Below are positions 25,444 to 33,922 of a stretch of 64,000 nt of DNA, one piece after another. The notes under the pieces were generated by a model. It had not been told where the DNA came from. It did no database searches and worked only from the letters and a program-made list of their open reading frames with translations. The stretch lies in NCBI RefSeq assembly GCF_013602415.1, contig NZ_WPAG02000002.1, positions 992,001-1,056,000 on the forward strand. The letters are read 5' to 3'. How positions within the stretch are numbered: the stretch's first letter is position 1; each line of letters opens with the position of its first letter. Made by a program: the position numbers and the translations under genes. The DNA is from Rhodococcus sp. B50 (GTDB taxonomy: Bacteria > Actinomycetota > Actinomycetes > Mycobacteriales > Mycobacteriaceae).

Positions 25444-26667
25444 TTACCGGGCGCTCTTCACGCGCTCGTAGTCCTGAGTCGCCTTACTGATGCCGGTCGC
25501 GAAGCGTTCACTGAAGCCCTCTTTGCGCGCCTGCGTCCAGTGGTAGGAATTCAGTAGCGGCTCGCAGGTACCCGTGAAGCGCGGCATCACGTCGCGCATG
25601 AGGATCCGGTACATGCGCGAGGTGGCCTCGGTGTCGGCCCAGTCGTGCGCGGTTGCGAGGAAGGTGCCGAATCCGCCGGTTCGGTCGATGAGCTTCTGGA
25701 TGTAGTCGATCGCGTCGTTCGCATCGCCGATGCAGCCGTATCCGGATTCGTTGACGCGTCGGACCAGTTCCTCGTGTGCGATCTCTTCGCCGGGTTCGAT
25801 CATCTTCATGGGGGTGACGACGTGGCGGTAGTCCATGAAGTCGCGCAACCCGTACCGGGTGTCTTCGACGGCCTGTTCGAAGGTGTCGGCGATATGGATA
25901 TTGCCCACGACCGCCCAATCGTTCCGGTCTATGCTTTGTCCGTATTCGTTCGCCTGATCGGTGGCGATATCCCATGTCTGGGCGAGCATTTCGATGGACT
26001 TGGCGCTGGTTCCGCCGATGGAGAGCAGCCCGAGACCGTACTTTCCGGCGAGCTTCGGACCCGACGGGGACATCGCCGCGGCGACCGTGATCGGCACACC
26101 GGGGTGCGAGTAGGGACCCAATTGCAGCCGGGCATCCTCGAGAGAGAACCACTCGGTCTTCCGATCGACCGGCCCCGGGGTGTTCAACAGCTCCAGAATG
26201 GCGTCGAGCGATTCCTCCATTCGTGGCCGCAGAAGGTTGTAGTCCATGCCCATCATCTGCGAGTCGGCCACGAGAGCACCCGGTCCGACGCCGATGCGAA
26301 TGCGGCCCCGCGTCATGTGATCCAGGAATGTGATCCGATCGGCAACCATCAATGGATGGTGGTAGGGAAGAGAGATGACGCCACTGCACAATTCGATGCG
26401 TCGGGTGCGTTGCGCCGCCGCCGCGATCATCAACTCTGGCGACGGCCCGACCTCATAACCCCCGCTGTGGTGCTCCCCGAACCACACCTGATGAAATCCG
26501 AGCCGGTCGAGGTCCTCGACGTGGCGAAGATCCTGTTCGATGGCCATCGTGGGGTTTCGCCGCGGGTTGTGGTACGGCGGGAGGAACACCCCGCACCGCA
26601 GGGGCGCCTTTCTCGCGCTGACCGTATGCTCCACGGTCGATCCGTCGGTCGCGCCTGAGGGTTCCAT
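25444..26667 (-). CDS. LLM-class flavin-dependent monooxygenase
   Basis: 407 residues with the luciferase-like TIM barrel. CGVFLPPYHNP at the start, FHQVWFGEHHSGGYE, GVISLPYHHPLMVADRI, GRIRIGVGPGALVADSQMMG, and a C-terminal dimer region. It resembles limonene monooxygenase-type group C flavin monooxygenases, which need reduced flavin from a separate reductase (candidate 20950-21501). The ATG lies one base after the cupin stop with CAGGAG upstream. Substrate unknown. Confidence 0.87.
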   Translation of the reverse strand: MEPSGATDGSTVEHTVSARKAPLRCGVFLPPYHNPRRNPTMAIEQDLRHVEDLDRLGFHQVWFGEHHSGGYEVGPSPELMIAAAAQRTRRIELCSGVISLPYHHPLMVADRITFLDHMTRGRIRIGVGPGALVADSQMMGMDYNLLRPRMEESLDAILELLNTPGPVDRKTEWFSLEDARLQLGPYSHPGVPITVAAAMSPSGPKLAGKYGLGLLSIGGTSAKSIEMLAQTWDIATDQANEYGQSIDRNDWAVVGNIHIADTFEQAVEDTRYGLRDFMDYRHVVTPMKMIEPGEEIAHEELVRRVNESGYGCIGDANDAIDYIQKLIDRTGGFGTFLATAHDWADTEATSRMYRILMRDVMPRFTGTCEPLLNSYHWTQARKEGFSERFATGISKATQDYERVKSAR

Positions 26668-26668
26668 T

Positions 26669-27145
26669 TCAACTCTCCTGTCGGTCGTGGCGGGAGGCGC
26701 CACAGATAGTGACGAGGGCCCTGGCCGTCTGTTGTCCGCGGTTGTGCCAGCGGTGGGTGTTGCCGTTGACCACTACGGTGTCGCCGGCGTGCAGGTCGAT
26801 CTCCACGCCGTTGTCGAGTTCGAGAACGAGCGAACCTTCGAGCAGGACGTGCACGTCGACCGAGTCGGTGCGGTGAAATCCCGGCGCCTGCTCGTCCATA
26901 ACGACAATTCCGTTGTCGCTGTCCCCGATCCGCCCGGGCTCGAGCACCCAACCGATCACCCAGACTCCGCCCGGTCCAGGGAAGCCGACAGTGTTCGGCA
27001 CCTCACCGGAGTTGGGGAGTTCGGGAATGGAGTCGGTTCGCCAGATCGGGTCGATGCCGGCGGCGTCGAGTCGCTCGATCTTCTTGTCGGCGACGATCAG
27101 GGCTGCGTTGTTGCGTTCGATTGTGACGACCCGACGAAAGCTCAT
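26669..27145 (-). CDS. Cupin-domain protein
   Basis: 158 residues. The cupin core is FHRTDSVDVHVLLEGSLVLE then LHAGDTVVVNGNTHRWHNRG, with His residues at the metal-site positions of both cupin motifs. It may be a small dioxygenase, isomerase or sensor. First gene of the long operon; its promoter is at 27312-27340. GAAGGGAAACC precedes ATG 27145. Confidence 0.82.
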   Translation of the reverse strand: MSFRRVVTIERNNAALIVADKKIERLDAAGIDPIWRTDSIPELPNSGEVPNTVGFPGPGGVWVIGWVLEPGRIGDSDNGIVVMDEQAPGFHRTDSVDVHVLLEGSLVLELDNGVEIDLHAGDTVVVNGNTHRWHNRGQQTARALVTICGASRHDRQES

Positions 27146-27304
27146 GGTTTCCCTTCGGAAGATTGCCCGACGACGGCGAACTGCAGCGAGATTCGGGAAA
27201 AGACATGTAGTGCAACGGATTCACATTTGTCGAGCGCACAGCCGAATCGTGTTGCACCGCCAGTGGTGCACATCCCCGAGCAGCACCAGGGTGCCGCGCA
27301 TCAC

Positions 27305-27329
27305 ACCGATCAATCTAAATGCTATCGGT
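27305..27329. promoter_or_regulatory. Operator-like inverted repeat around the -10 of the cupin operon
   Basis: ACCGAT (27305-27310) and ATCGGT (27324-27329), 13 bases apart, flank the -10 hexamer. A repressor bound there would block the promoter. The TetR encoded within the operon is a natural candidate. Confidence 0.5.
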
Positions 27330-27340
27330 TATTCGGTCAA
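27312..27340 (-). promoter_or_regulatory. Sigma-70-type promoter of the cupin operon
   Basis: On the minus strand, TTGACC (27335-27340) and TAGATT (27312-27317) are separated by exactly 17 bases, close to consensus. It lies about 170 bases upstream of the cupin start. Confidence 0.6.
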
Positions 27341-27558
27341 GCGATGCCGGCTGCGCACGAGAAGAACCCGCAACCCCCAGATATCCACACACCGACTGTT
27401 GACCGGTGCAAACCCCTGATCTACCTTCGTCCCAAGGCACTCGCCCCACTCCCGTCGGACTTCGTGCTTGCCACAGCACGAACTCGCTCCGCGCTACCCG
27501 GATGAGCACGTCGATGACGAGGTGCTCGTTCGGACCACTCCCTCGCGAAGGACCACCG

Positions 27559-28797
27559 ATGACCTCGACACAGCTCGATATTCCCGCTCACCTGATCACC
27601 GATTTCGATGTGTACGATCCGTCCCTGGCCGTACCGGTCGATGTGTTCCAGGAGCGGGTCGCCGCATTGCGCAAACAGGGGCCGATTCTCTACTCGCCAC
27701 ATCACGGCGGGCATTGGGTGGTCACGCGATACAAAGAAGCACTGCAGGTACTTCAAGATGCAGAGACATTCTCGAGCTTCCCGAACAATCTGCTCAATGC
27801 CGCACAAGGAAAGTTCCTTCCCCTCGAGCTCGACCCGCCCGAGCACGGCTACTACCGGCAGGCGTTACAGCCGTTGTTCAGCCCCAAGCAGATGAAGGCA
27901 CTCGAACCCGAGATCCGAAAGATCATCACCGAGCTGATCGACGGGTTCGCCGACAAGGGCGAATGTGAATTCATCGCCGACTTCGCCCATGAACTGCCGA
28001 CCCGGATCTTCCTTGCCCTGATGGGGTGGCCGCTCAGCGACGCGCCCCAGTTCACCGAGTGGACCGATATCACGCTCCAAGGCATCCCCGGCGCGAGCGA
28101 GGCAGAATCGGCCGATGCCCGCGCGAAGGCAGCCGGCGAGATCTACGAATACTTCGGGAAGGTGGTCGCGCGAGTCCGGTCCGGCGACGACACCACCGGA
28201 AGTCTTACAGCGCAGATCATCGATACCCCGCTCGATATCGGCGGCACACCGCGTCCCTTGACCGACGAGGAACTGTGCCGGATGTTCTTTCTGCTGCTCG
28301 TCGCGGGCCTGCATACCGTTCAAGGCGCACTCGCTTGGGGACTGATCCACTTGTCCGACAACCCTGAACAGCGGCAGGCGATCATCGAGGACCCTTCCTT
28401 GATCCCCTCGGCGGTGGAGGAAATTCTGCGGATCGAGACAGCGACGAGCGGTGGTCGTCGCGCGACCCGCGACATCGAGATCGGTGGCGTCTCCATCAGG
28501 GCCGGCGATCAACTCCTGGTGGTGATGACGTCGGCCAACCGCGACGACGACGAGTTCGACGATCCGGATGAACTGCAGATCGGACGGCATCCCAACCGGC
28601 ACATCGGGTTCGGCGCCGGCCCGCATCGCTGCCTCGGTTCCCATCTGGCACGATTGGAGCTTCGACTCGCGATGGAGGAGATCCATACGAGGATTCCCGA
28701 CTACGCACTCGTCCCGGATAATCCTCCGGTCTTCCACTCGTCCCAGGTGCGCGGATGCGAGAAGCTTCCTATCACGTTCACACCGTCGGGGCGTTGA
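27559..28797 (+). CDS. Cytochrome P450 (copy 3)
   Basis: 412 residues with an intact N-terminus (TSTQLDIPAHLITDFDVYD). Heme loop FGAGPHRCLGSH (Cys358), ExxR in VEEILRIE, I-helix AGLHTVQG with His252 at the usual acidic position. GAAGGACCACCG precedes ATG 27559. It is the only plus-strand gene of the island's P450 set and is divergent from the cupin operon across a 410-bp gap that carries the operator. It is likely co-regulated with that operon. No ferredoxin is adjacent. Confidence 0.92.
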   Translation: MTSTQLDIPAHLITDFDVYDPSLAVPVDVFQERVAALRKQGPILYSPHHGGHWVVTRYKEALQVLQDAETFSSFPNNLLNAAQGKFLPLELDPPEHGYYRQALQPLFSPKQMKALEPEIRKIITELIDGFADKGECEFIADFAHELPTRIFLALMGWPLSDAPQFTEWTDITLQGIPGASEAESADARAKAAGEIYEYFGKVVARVRSGDDTTGSLTAQIIDTPLDIGGTPRPLTDEELCRMFFLLLVAGLHTVQGALAWGLIHLSDNPEQRQAIIEDPSLIPSAVEEILRIETATSGGRRATRDIEIGGVSIRAGDQLLVVMTSANRDDDEFDDPDELQIGRHPNRHIGFGAGPHRCLGSHLARLELRLAMEEIHTRIPDYALVPDNPPVFHSSQVRGCEKLPITFTPSGR

Positions 28798-28832
28798 GGG
28801 CCCTCTATCCGGACACAACAGTCGACCCTGCA

Positions 28833-28868
28833 GTGGAGGTCTCCGGCACAATCGTCGGGGACCTCCAC
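28833..28868. terminator. Hairpin after P450 copy 3
   Basis: GTGGAGGTC (28833-28841) pairs with GACCTCCAC (28860-28868), with CCG/CGG extending the stem inward after one mismatch. It lies 36 bases beyond the P450 stop. Terminator by position. Confidence 0.6.
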
Positions 28869-29006
28869 CGTCCGGTCACAGCGTCGAGGGCATCGACGAG
28901 AATGCCGGTTCATCCGCAGGTGCTGTAGCACACCGTCACGTCCGAGCGAATCGATCTCGATAGTGCTCAGACCCAGCACGTTCTCGCAGATCCCTCGCGT
29001 CTGCTC

Positions 29007-29042
29007 GCCGGACCGGGCGCTTGCCGCAGCGCCCGGTCCGGC
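29007..29042. other. Very strong 14-bp GC hairpin in a gene-free stretch
   Basis: GCCGGACCGGGCGC (29007-29020) and GCGCCCGGTCCGGC (29029-29042) pair perfectly around TTGCCGCA. No gene ends or starts next to it. It could be a second terminator or part of a transcribed leader. Nothing coding is seen in 28869-29197. Confidence 0.5.
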
Positions 29043-29124
29043 AGCGTCGCGAAGTGCGCTACCTGCCATCAACGTCGACGTCACCCGTCGAATCCGCAGC
29101 GATTGCCAATAGACACATCTAATT

Positions 29125-29139
29125 ACATTAGTTTAATGT
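29125..29139. promoter_or_regulatory. AT-rich palindrome upstream of the MHS transporter
   Basis: ACATTA-GTT-TAATGT is a perfect 6-bp inverted repeat. It overlaps a second palindrome (CTAAT-TAC-ATTAG, 29119-29131) about 60 bases before ATG 29198. A regulator site over the promoter is likely; the regulator is unknown. Confidence 0.5.
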
Positions 29140-29197
29140 GGTCCGCGTCACTTCCGACTCGGGCGCTTCGCCCAGCACTCCCCACGCGAGGTTTCAC

Positions 29198-30556
29198 ATG
29201 ACCGAACGTACGACCGCTCCCGCGGACAATGCCACGACGACGAGCTCAGAACCCGCCCGCGCAGACTCCCGCCGCGCAAGCCGTGCCGCATTCGTGGGCA
29301 CCTTGCTCGAATACTACGACTTCAGCCTCTATGCCTCGGCCGCATCGGTGGTGTTCGCCTCCGTATTCTTCACCGGCTCGAGCCCCCTTCTGGGAACACT
29401 GCAGGCGGTGGGCACCTTCGCCGTCGGCTTCCTTGTCCGACCCGTGGGTGGGGTGATCCTCGGCAGCCTCGGCGACCGCCTCGGCCGCAAGAAGATCCTC
29501 GTCTTCACCCTCATCCTGATGGGTGTCGCCACCCTACTCGTCGGCATGCTTCCGGGCTATGACCAGATCGGCTGGGCTGCACCGGCTCTGTTGGTCTTCC
29601 TGCGCATCCTCCAGGGCATCGGAGCCAGTGGTGAATACGGAGGCGCCGCTCTGGTCGCCGTCGAGTTCTCCCCTGAGAAGAAGAAAGGGTTGATGGGCTC
29701 ACTGCCCGGCATGGGTGCGGCACTCGGCGGTGTGCTGGGCACACTGTCGCTGCTCGTGGTGTCGTCTCTGATGTCCCAGGAGAGTTTCCTTGCCTGGGGA
29801 TGGCGCATCCCGTTCCTGTGCAGCGTCGTCATCCTCGCCTACGGCCTGTGGCTCCGTCGCAGCCTGCCCGAGACACCGGCATTCCGGAAGATCGAGGAGA
29901 GCAAGACCGTCTCGAAGAGCCCTCTGCTCGATGTGATCCGCCGGCAACCGCGTGCCCTGCTGACCGTGCTCGTGATGACCATCGGCCAGACCGGCATCGG
30001 CTACTTCTACATCGTCTTCATGGGCACCTTCGGAACCAACCAACTGGGTTACGGCGGAACCGAAGTCCTGATCGGTCTCATCGCGGCACAGCTGACCAAT
30101 GCCATACTGATCCCGATGTTCGGTTCCCTCTCGGACCGGGTCGGGCGGGCCCCGGTGATCATGTTCGGCTTCCTCTACAGCGCCGTGTTCGCCTGGGTCG
30201 GCATCTCGATGCTCTCCGGTGTCGGGACACCCCCACTGCTGTACTGGGTGATCATGGCTGCCGGCAACGGCATCGGCGTCGCCGCCATCTTCGGACCGAT
30301 GGGCGCCTATGTGATCGAGCTGTTCCACACCCAGCACGCCTACAGTGGCCTCGGCCTGGGCCGGGAAGCCGGCAATGCCCTCGGAGCGGCATTCGTCCCG
30401 GTCATCGCGGTTGCCTTGGCGTTCGACGACACCACGATTTGGCTGAGCCTTCTGATCTGTGTCGTCTCGCTGCTCGGATTCGGGGCGACCGTCCTGTCCC
30501 GTACCCGATCCTCGGCCGACGCGACCCAAGACGACAGAACGCCGATCACCGCATAA
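29198..30556 (+). CDS. MFS transporter, metabolite:H+ symporter (MHS) family
   Basis: 452 residues, about 12 transmembrane segments. GTLLEYYDFSLYASAASVVF is the MHS (shikimate/ShiA- and proline/ProP-like) signature, and GSLGDRLGRKKIL the MFS loop motif; GASGEYGGAALVAVEF is also typical. It probably imports a carboxylic acid. Single-gene transcript with an upstream palindrome and a 16-bp terminator downstream. Confidence 0.9.
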   Translation: MTERTTAPADNATTTSSEPARADSRRASRAAFVGTLLEYYDFSLYASAASVVFASVFFTGSSPLLGTLQAVGTFAVGFLVRPVGGVILGSLGDRLGRKKILVFTLILMGVATLLVGMLPGYDQIGWAAPALLVFLRILQGIGASGEYGGAALVAVEFSPEKKKGLMGSLPGMGAALGGVLGTLSLLVVSSLMSQESFLAWGWRIPFLCSVVILAYGLWLRRSLPETPAFRKIEESKTVSKSPLLDVIRRQPRALLTVLVMTIGQTGIGYFYIVFMGTFGTNQLGYGGTEVLIGLIAAQLTNAILIPMFGSLSDRVGRAPVIMFGFLYSAVFAWVGISMLSGVGTPPLLYWVIMAAGNGIGVAAIFGPMGAYVIELFHTQHAYSGLGLGREAGNALGAAFVPVIAVALAFDDTTIWLSLLICVVSLLGFGATVLSRTRSSADATQDDRTPITA

Positions 30557-30570
30557 CGACAGCATCATGT

Positions 30571-30607
30571 GGGGCGGGCTCCGATCGACAGGATCGGAGC
30601 CCGCCCC
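30571..30607. terminator. 16-bp terminator after the MHS transporter
   Basis: GGGGCGGGCTCCGATC (30571-30586) pairs perfectly with GATCGGAGCCCGCCCC (30592-30607) around a 5-base loop, 14 bases past the stop. It probably stops transcripts from both sides. Confidence 0.85.
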
Positions 30608-30689
30608 TCATTCCGGACTGAACACAGACGCTGCCACGGTGCGGGATTCGAAACCGTGCCGGCAATGCCGGTAGCCGGAAGGAATTACG

Positions 30690-31178
30690 AACACGCCGAT
30701 GTTCGTCGCGACAAATCCCGGCATCACGCAATTGACCGTGATGCTGCGATGTGCGACCTCAAGAGCCGTCGACTTCGTCACTCCCACGAACCCTGCCTTG
30801 GCGGCTGAGTAAGCGCTCATCCCCGGGGACGGACGCCGTCCACCCGATGCACTGTTGACGAAGACGACTCGGCCCCTGCGTCGCACATCACCGGCAACGC
30901 GAAGTGCGTGCAGTAGAACGCGCCGTTGAGGTTGACCGCAATGACTTCGTCGAAGTCTTCCGAGCCCTGCTTCCTGGACGCGGCGGCCGGAGAGAGTTCG
31001 CACGGATGGCGACGACGCGTCCCCCATCCGCGAAGATCTTTGCGGGCCATCTCCGCATCACGGGCACTACGCGAATAGTTCACCGCCGCAGCGAATCGGT
31101 CGCCTGCGAGCCGACGGGAGATGGCCGCACCGATACCGTGCCACCACCGGTGACCACCGCGCCCTCAGACGAGTTCAC
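30690..31178 (-). pseudogene. SDR (FabG-like) gene, multiply frameshifted and truncated
   Basis: Pieces of one SDR appear in order but in different frames. They are EGAVVTGGGT from GTG 31178, GIGAAISRRLAGDRF and NYSRSARDAEMA, then (after a gap) EDFDEVIAVNLNGAFYC, RGRVVFVNSASGG and MSAYSAAKAGFVGVTKS, TVNCVMPGFVATNIGVF. The segment between the first helix and EDFDEV is shortened and the C-terminus is lost. The start lies 8 bases from the stop of the acyl-CoA ligase. Confidence 0.75.
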
Positions 31179-31185
31179 GACCGAA

Positions 31186-32709
31186 TCACCGAACCTTGTC
31201 GTAGTCGTCGGGCACATTCGCGAAAGCGTCTCGCAACTGTCGTTTGGCGATCTTCCCACTCGGCATCCGGGGCAGCGGTTCATCCATGAAGACGACATAC
31301 CGCGGAACCTTGTAGTCGGCGAGACGTTCGTTGCAGAAATCGACTACCTCGGATTCCTTCAACTCGGTGGTTGAGCGGACCAGTGCGGCCGGTGTCTCGC
31401 CGAACTTGGCGTCGGGAACGCTGATCACCGCGACCTCCTCGACTCCGGGAATCTGGTTGATCACCGTTTCGATTTCGGCAGGCGAGATGTTCAGACCACC
31501 GGAGATGATCATGTCCTTGAGACGATCGACGAACGTGAGGTAGCCGTTCTCGTCGAGTTTTCCGAGATCGCCGGTGTAAAGCCAACCGTCGATCAGGGCC
31601 GACCGGGTCGCGTCCTCATTGCGCCAATAGCCCGGCATCATGCCGGGTCCGCGCAGAAGAATCTGGCCGGTTTCGTTGGGACGCAGATTGTTACCTTCGG
31701 GATCGACGACGCGAATCTTGGTGAAGATGCCGCCCCAACCGCACTTGTCGGGATGTTCGGCTGCTTCCTCGCGTGGCATCGCGGTCGCGGATCCACCGAT
31801 CTCGGTCTGACCGTAGATCTGTCGCAGCGACACTCCTTGCGCCTGCCATTTGTGCAGAAGATCGACGGGCACACGCGCACCACCGACGTGTGCGGTCACC
31901 ATGTGACTGAGATCCGTGTCCGTGAACCCGGGAACCCTTGCGATCTGTTCGAAGAGGATCGGCGGTCCGGTCAACGTATTGGCCTTGTCCTCTGCGAGGA
32001 TGCGCAGCGCCCTCGCCGGATCGAATCCGGGTTGGAGGAACAAGGTTCCACCGTGCAGAACGACACGCGAAATACCCCAGATGATGCCGGCAGCGGTGAA
32101 CAGGGGCAACACCAGCACCGGTCGCAGGTTGTTCGGCTGAATCGGTTCCATCAGGTGCCACTCGTGCATCTCACCGGCAATCGTGCCGTGGGTGAAGATC
32201 ACACCTTTCGGTTTGCCGGTGGTACCACTGGTGAACACGATGGCGGTGGGGGTGTCGAGATCGACCACCGGCGTCCGGTACTTCGCATGGTCGCCGCCGC
32301 GCAGCGGACGCACATCCTTTTCGAACACGGCGATCGAGAACGTGCTACGTGCCTGGTAAACCTCTTCCAGGCGCGGCAACAGCGCTTCCTCGCAATAGAT
32401 GACGGTGGGTTCGCAATCGTCGACGAGAGTGGTCAGTTCACCGACGAGCATGCGCTGGTTGAATCCGACCGCGATAGCGCCGACCTTCATCGCACCGAGC
32501 GCCGCCACAGCCCACTCGAGGCTGTTGGCACCGAGAAAGCTCACCCGGTCACCGGGAACGACACCGCGGGAAACGAGGTCGTGGGCGACACCGTCCGCCC
32601 AGGCTGCCAACTCTGCGTAGGTGACGCTGTTTCCATCGAAGTCGATGGCGGTCAGATCCGGCTTCGACCGGGACCAGTAGGTCAACGCGTCTACAACTGT
32701 TCCGCTCAT
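31186..32709 (-). CDS. AMP-dependent acyl-CoA synthetase (1)
   Basis: 507 residues. The P-loop-like motif is TAIVFTSGTTGKPKGVIFTH, followed by QIYGQTEIGG, the hinge DGWLYTGDLGKLDENGYL with DRLKDMIISGGLNISPAEIE, and the C-terminal acyl-adenylating Lys in PRMPSGKIAKRQLRD. It activates a carboxylic acid to its CoA thioester through an adenylate. GGAGG precedes ATG 32709, with a promoter-like sequence at 32821-32849. Likely substrate: an acid intermediate of the island's pathway. Confidence 0.92.
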   Translation of the reverse strand: MSGTVVDALTYWSRSKPDLTAIDFDGNSVTYAELAAWADGVAHDLVSRGVVPGDRVSFLGANSLEWAVAALGAMKVGAIAVGFNQRMLVGELTTLVDDCEPTVIYCEEALLPRLEEVYQARSTFSIAVFEKDVRPLRGGDHAKYRTPVVDLDTPTAIVFTSGTTGKPKGVIFTHGTIAGEMHEWHLMEPIQPNNLRPVLVLPLFTAAGIIWGISRVVLHGGTLFLQPGFDPARALRILAEDKANTLTGPPILFEQIARVPGFTDTDLSHMVTAHVGGARVPVDLLHKWQAQGVSLRQIYGQTEIGGSATAMPREEAAEHPDKCGWGGIFTKIRVVDPEGNNLRPNETGQILLRGPGMMPGYWRNEDATRSALIDGWLYTGDLGKLDENGYLTFVDRLKDMIISGGLNISPAEIETVINQIPGVEEVAVISVPDAKFGETPAALVRSTTELKESEVVDFCNERLADYKVPRYVVFMDEPLPRMPSGKIAKRQLRDAFANVPDDYDKVR

Positions 32710-32820
32710 GTAGGCCTCCAAGAGTTGTCGTCGAGCGCGGGGTGCTCGACGGCGCGCACGGCGGACCGTGCCGTGCGCCTTCGGCCTCCCGGAGAGGCGT
32801 ACGTCACATCCGCGGTGTTG

Positions 32821-32849
32821 AATCTAAAGGTCGTTGTTTATTGAAGCAA
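32821..32849 (-). promoter_or_regulatory. Possible promoter of acyl-CoA synthetase 1
   Basis: On the minus strand TTGCTT (32844-32849) and TAGATT (32821-32826) are 17 bases apart, about 115 bases upstream of the start. The same TAGATT -10 occurs at 27312 and 37097. Confidence 0.45.
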
Positions 32850-32929
32850 GTACGGATTGTTCTCCGCTGCCCGAGCGACTGCGAGCATCGCCCCGACCTC
32901 GATCAGTATCTGCCGGCCCGGCCCCGACG

Positions 32930-33906
32930 CTGCCCTTCGGTGCATTCGTACCGATCGATCCGCTGCCAACTGTCGAATCCGAACGACTCCGGTCTACCGA
33001 GCGAGGACGTTGGTAGCGGCGCCATTCCCGTCGCTCCGCTCGCCCCGGCAAACGCCCCGGCGGCGCGAACCACTTGATCGACCGGGACACCACTGATCGC
33101 TTCGGTCCGTTCCGGTGTGGCCGGCCCGACCGCCACAGACAGTGCCGCGAGGCCGTCGCCATAGCGATCGCAGAACTGCCGGTTGTGCCACTGTTCGGAC
33201 AGGATGACGTGCAACATTCCGGCGAACAACGCCGCGTCGGTTCCCGCCTTCGACCGCAGATGCAGGCCGGCGTGCGCTGCGGTTTCGCTGAGCCGGGGTC
33301 GACGGTGAGTTTCAGACCCCGTTCCCGAGCCTTGCGGATCGTGACGAACGGATTCTGGGTGATCGCGCCGTCACCGTCTCCGCCGTTGAGCGAGACCATC
33401 GGGTTCGTACCGGCCAGAAGCCACACGTCGGCGGTGTCGAAAGCGTTGCCGGCCTCCCATATATCGGCCCATGCGCGACCGCACAATCCGCTTGGCGGAT
33501 TGGTCGATGTTCTTGGTGGAGAACAGTTTCCGGGATCCTGTGGTGCGAACTCCGGCCCGTGCCCTGGGTCCGGTCAGCGCTGCGACGTTCTGCTGAGCGC
33601 CCATGAAGAGAGCGGGTGCGTCCGCGCCGTGCTGTCCCCTGATAGCTCCGATACTCTCGGCGATCTCGGTGATCGCGACGTCCACGTCATTCGGTTCGTA
33701 GGTGCCGTCGCGGGTACGGCGCATGGAGGTGGTGAGCCGGCTGGGTCCGTGGAAGAATCATCACTTCGGCGGCCCTTCGGGCACGAGTAGCCGCCTGAGA
33801 GCGGATGCAAGCCGTCGCCGACGATACCGACGATGCGGTTGTCCTCGACCTGCACCCGCGCTCCGCAAGATGGGGCACAGGGGCAGCACGACAAATGCAC
33901 AGACAC
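32930..33906 (-). pseudogene. Molybdopterin oxidoreductase, N-terminal part, decayed
   Basis: Fragments in several frames follow the order of a bis-MGD oxidoreductase. The start is SVHLSCCPCAPSCGARVQVE and GLHPLSGGYSCPKGR ([4Fe-4S] ligand region). Then come DVDVAITEIAESIGAIRGQ, DTADVWLLAGTNPMVSLNGG and later EAISGVPVDQVVRAAGAFAG. At least three frameshifts are needed and the C-terminal half or more is missing. It cannot make an enzyme. Confidence 0.75.
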
Positions 33907-33922
33907 GTCGCAGTCCGATTCT

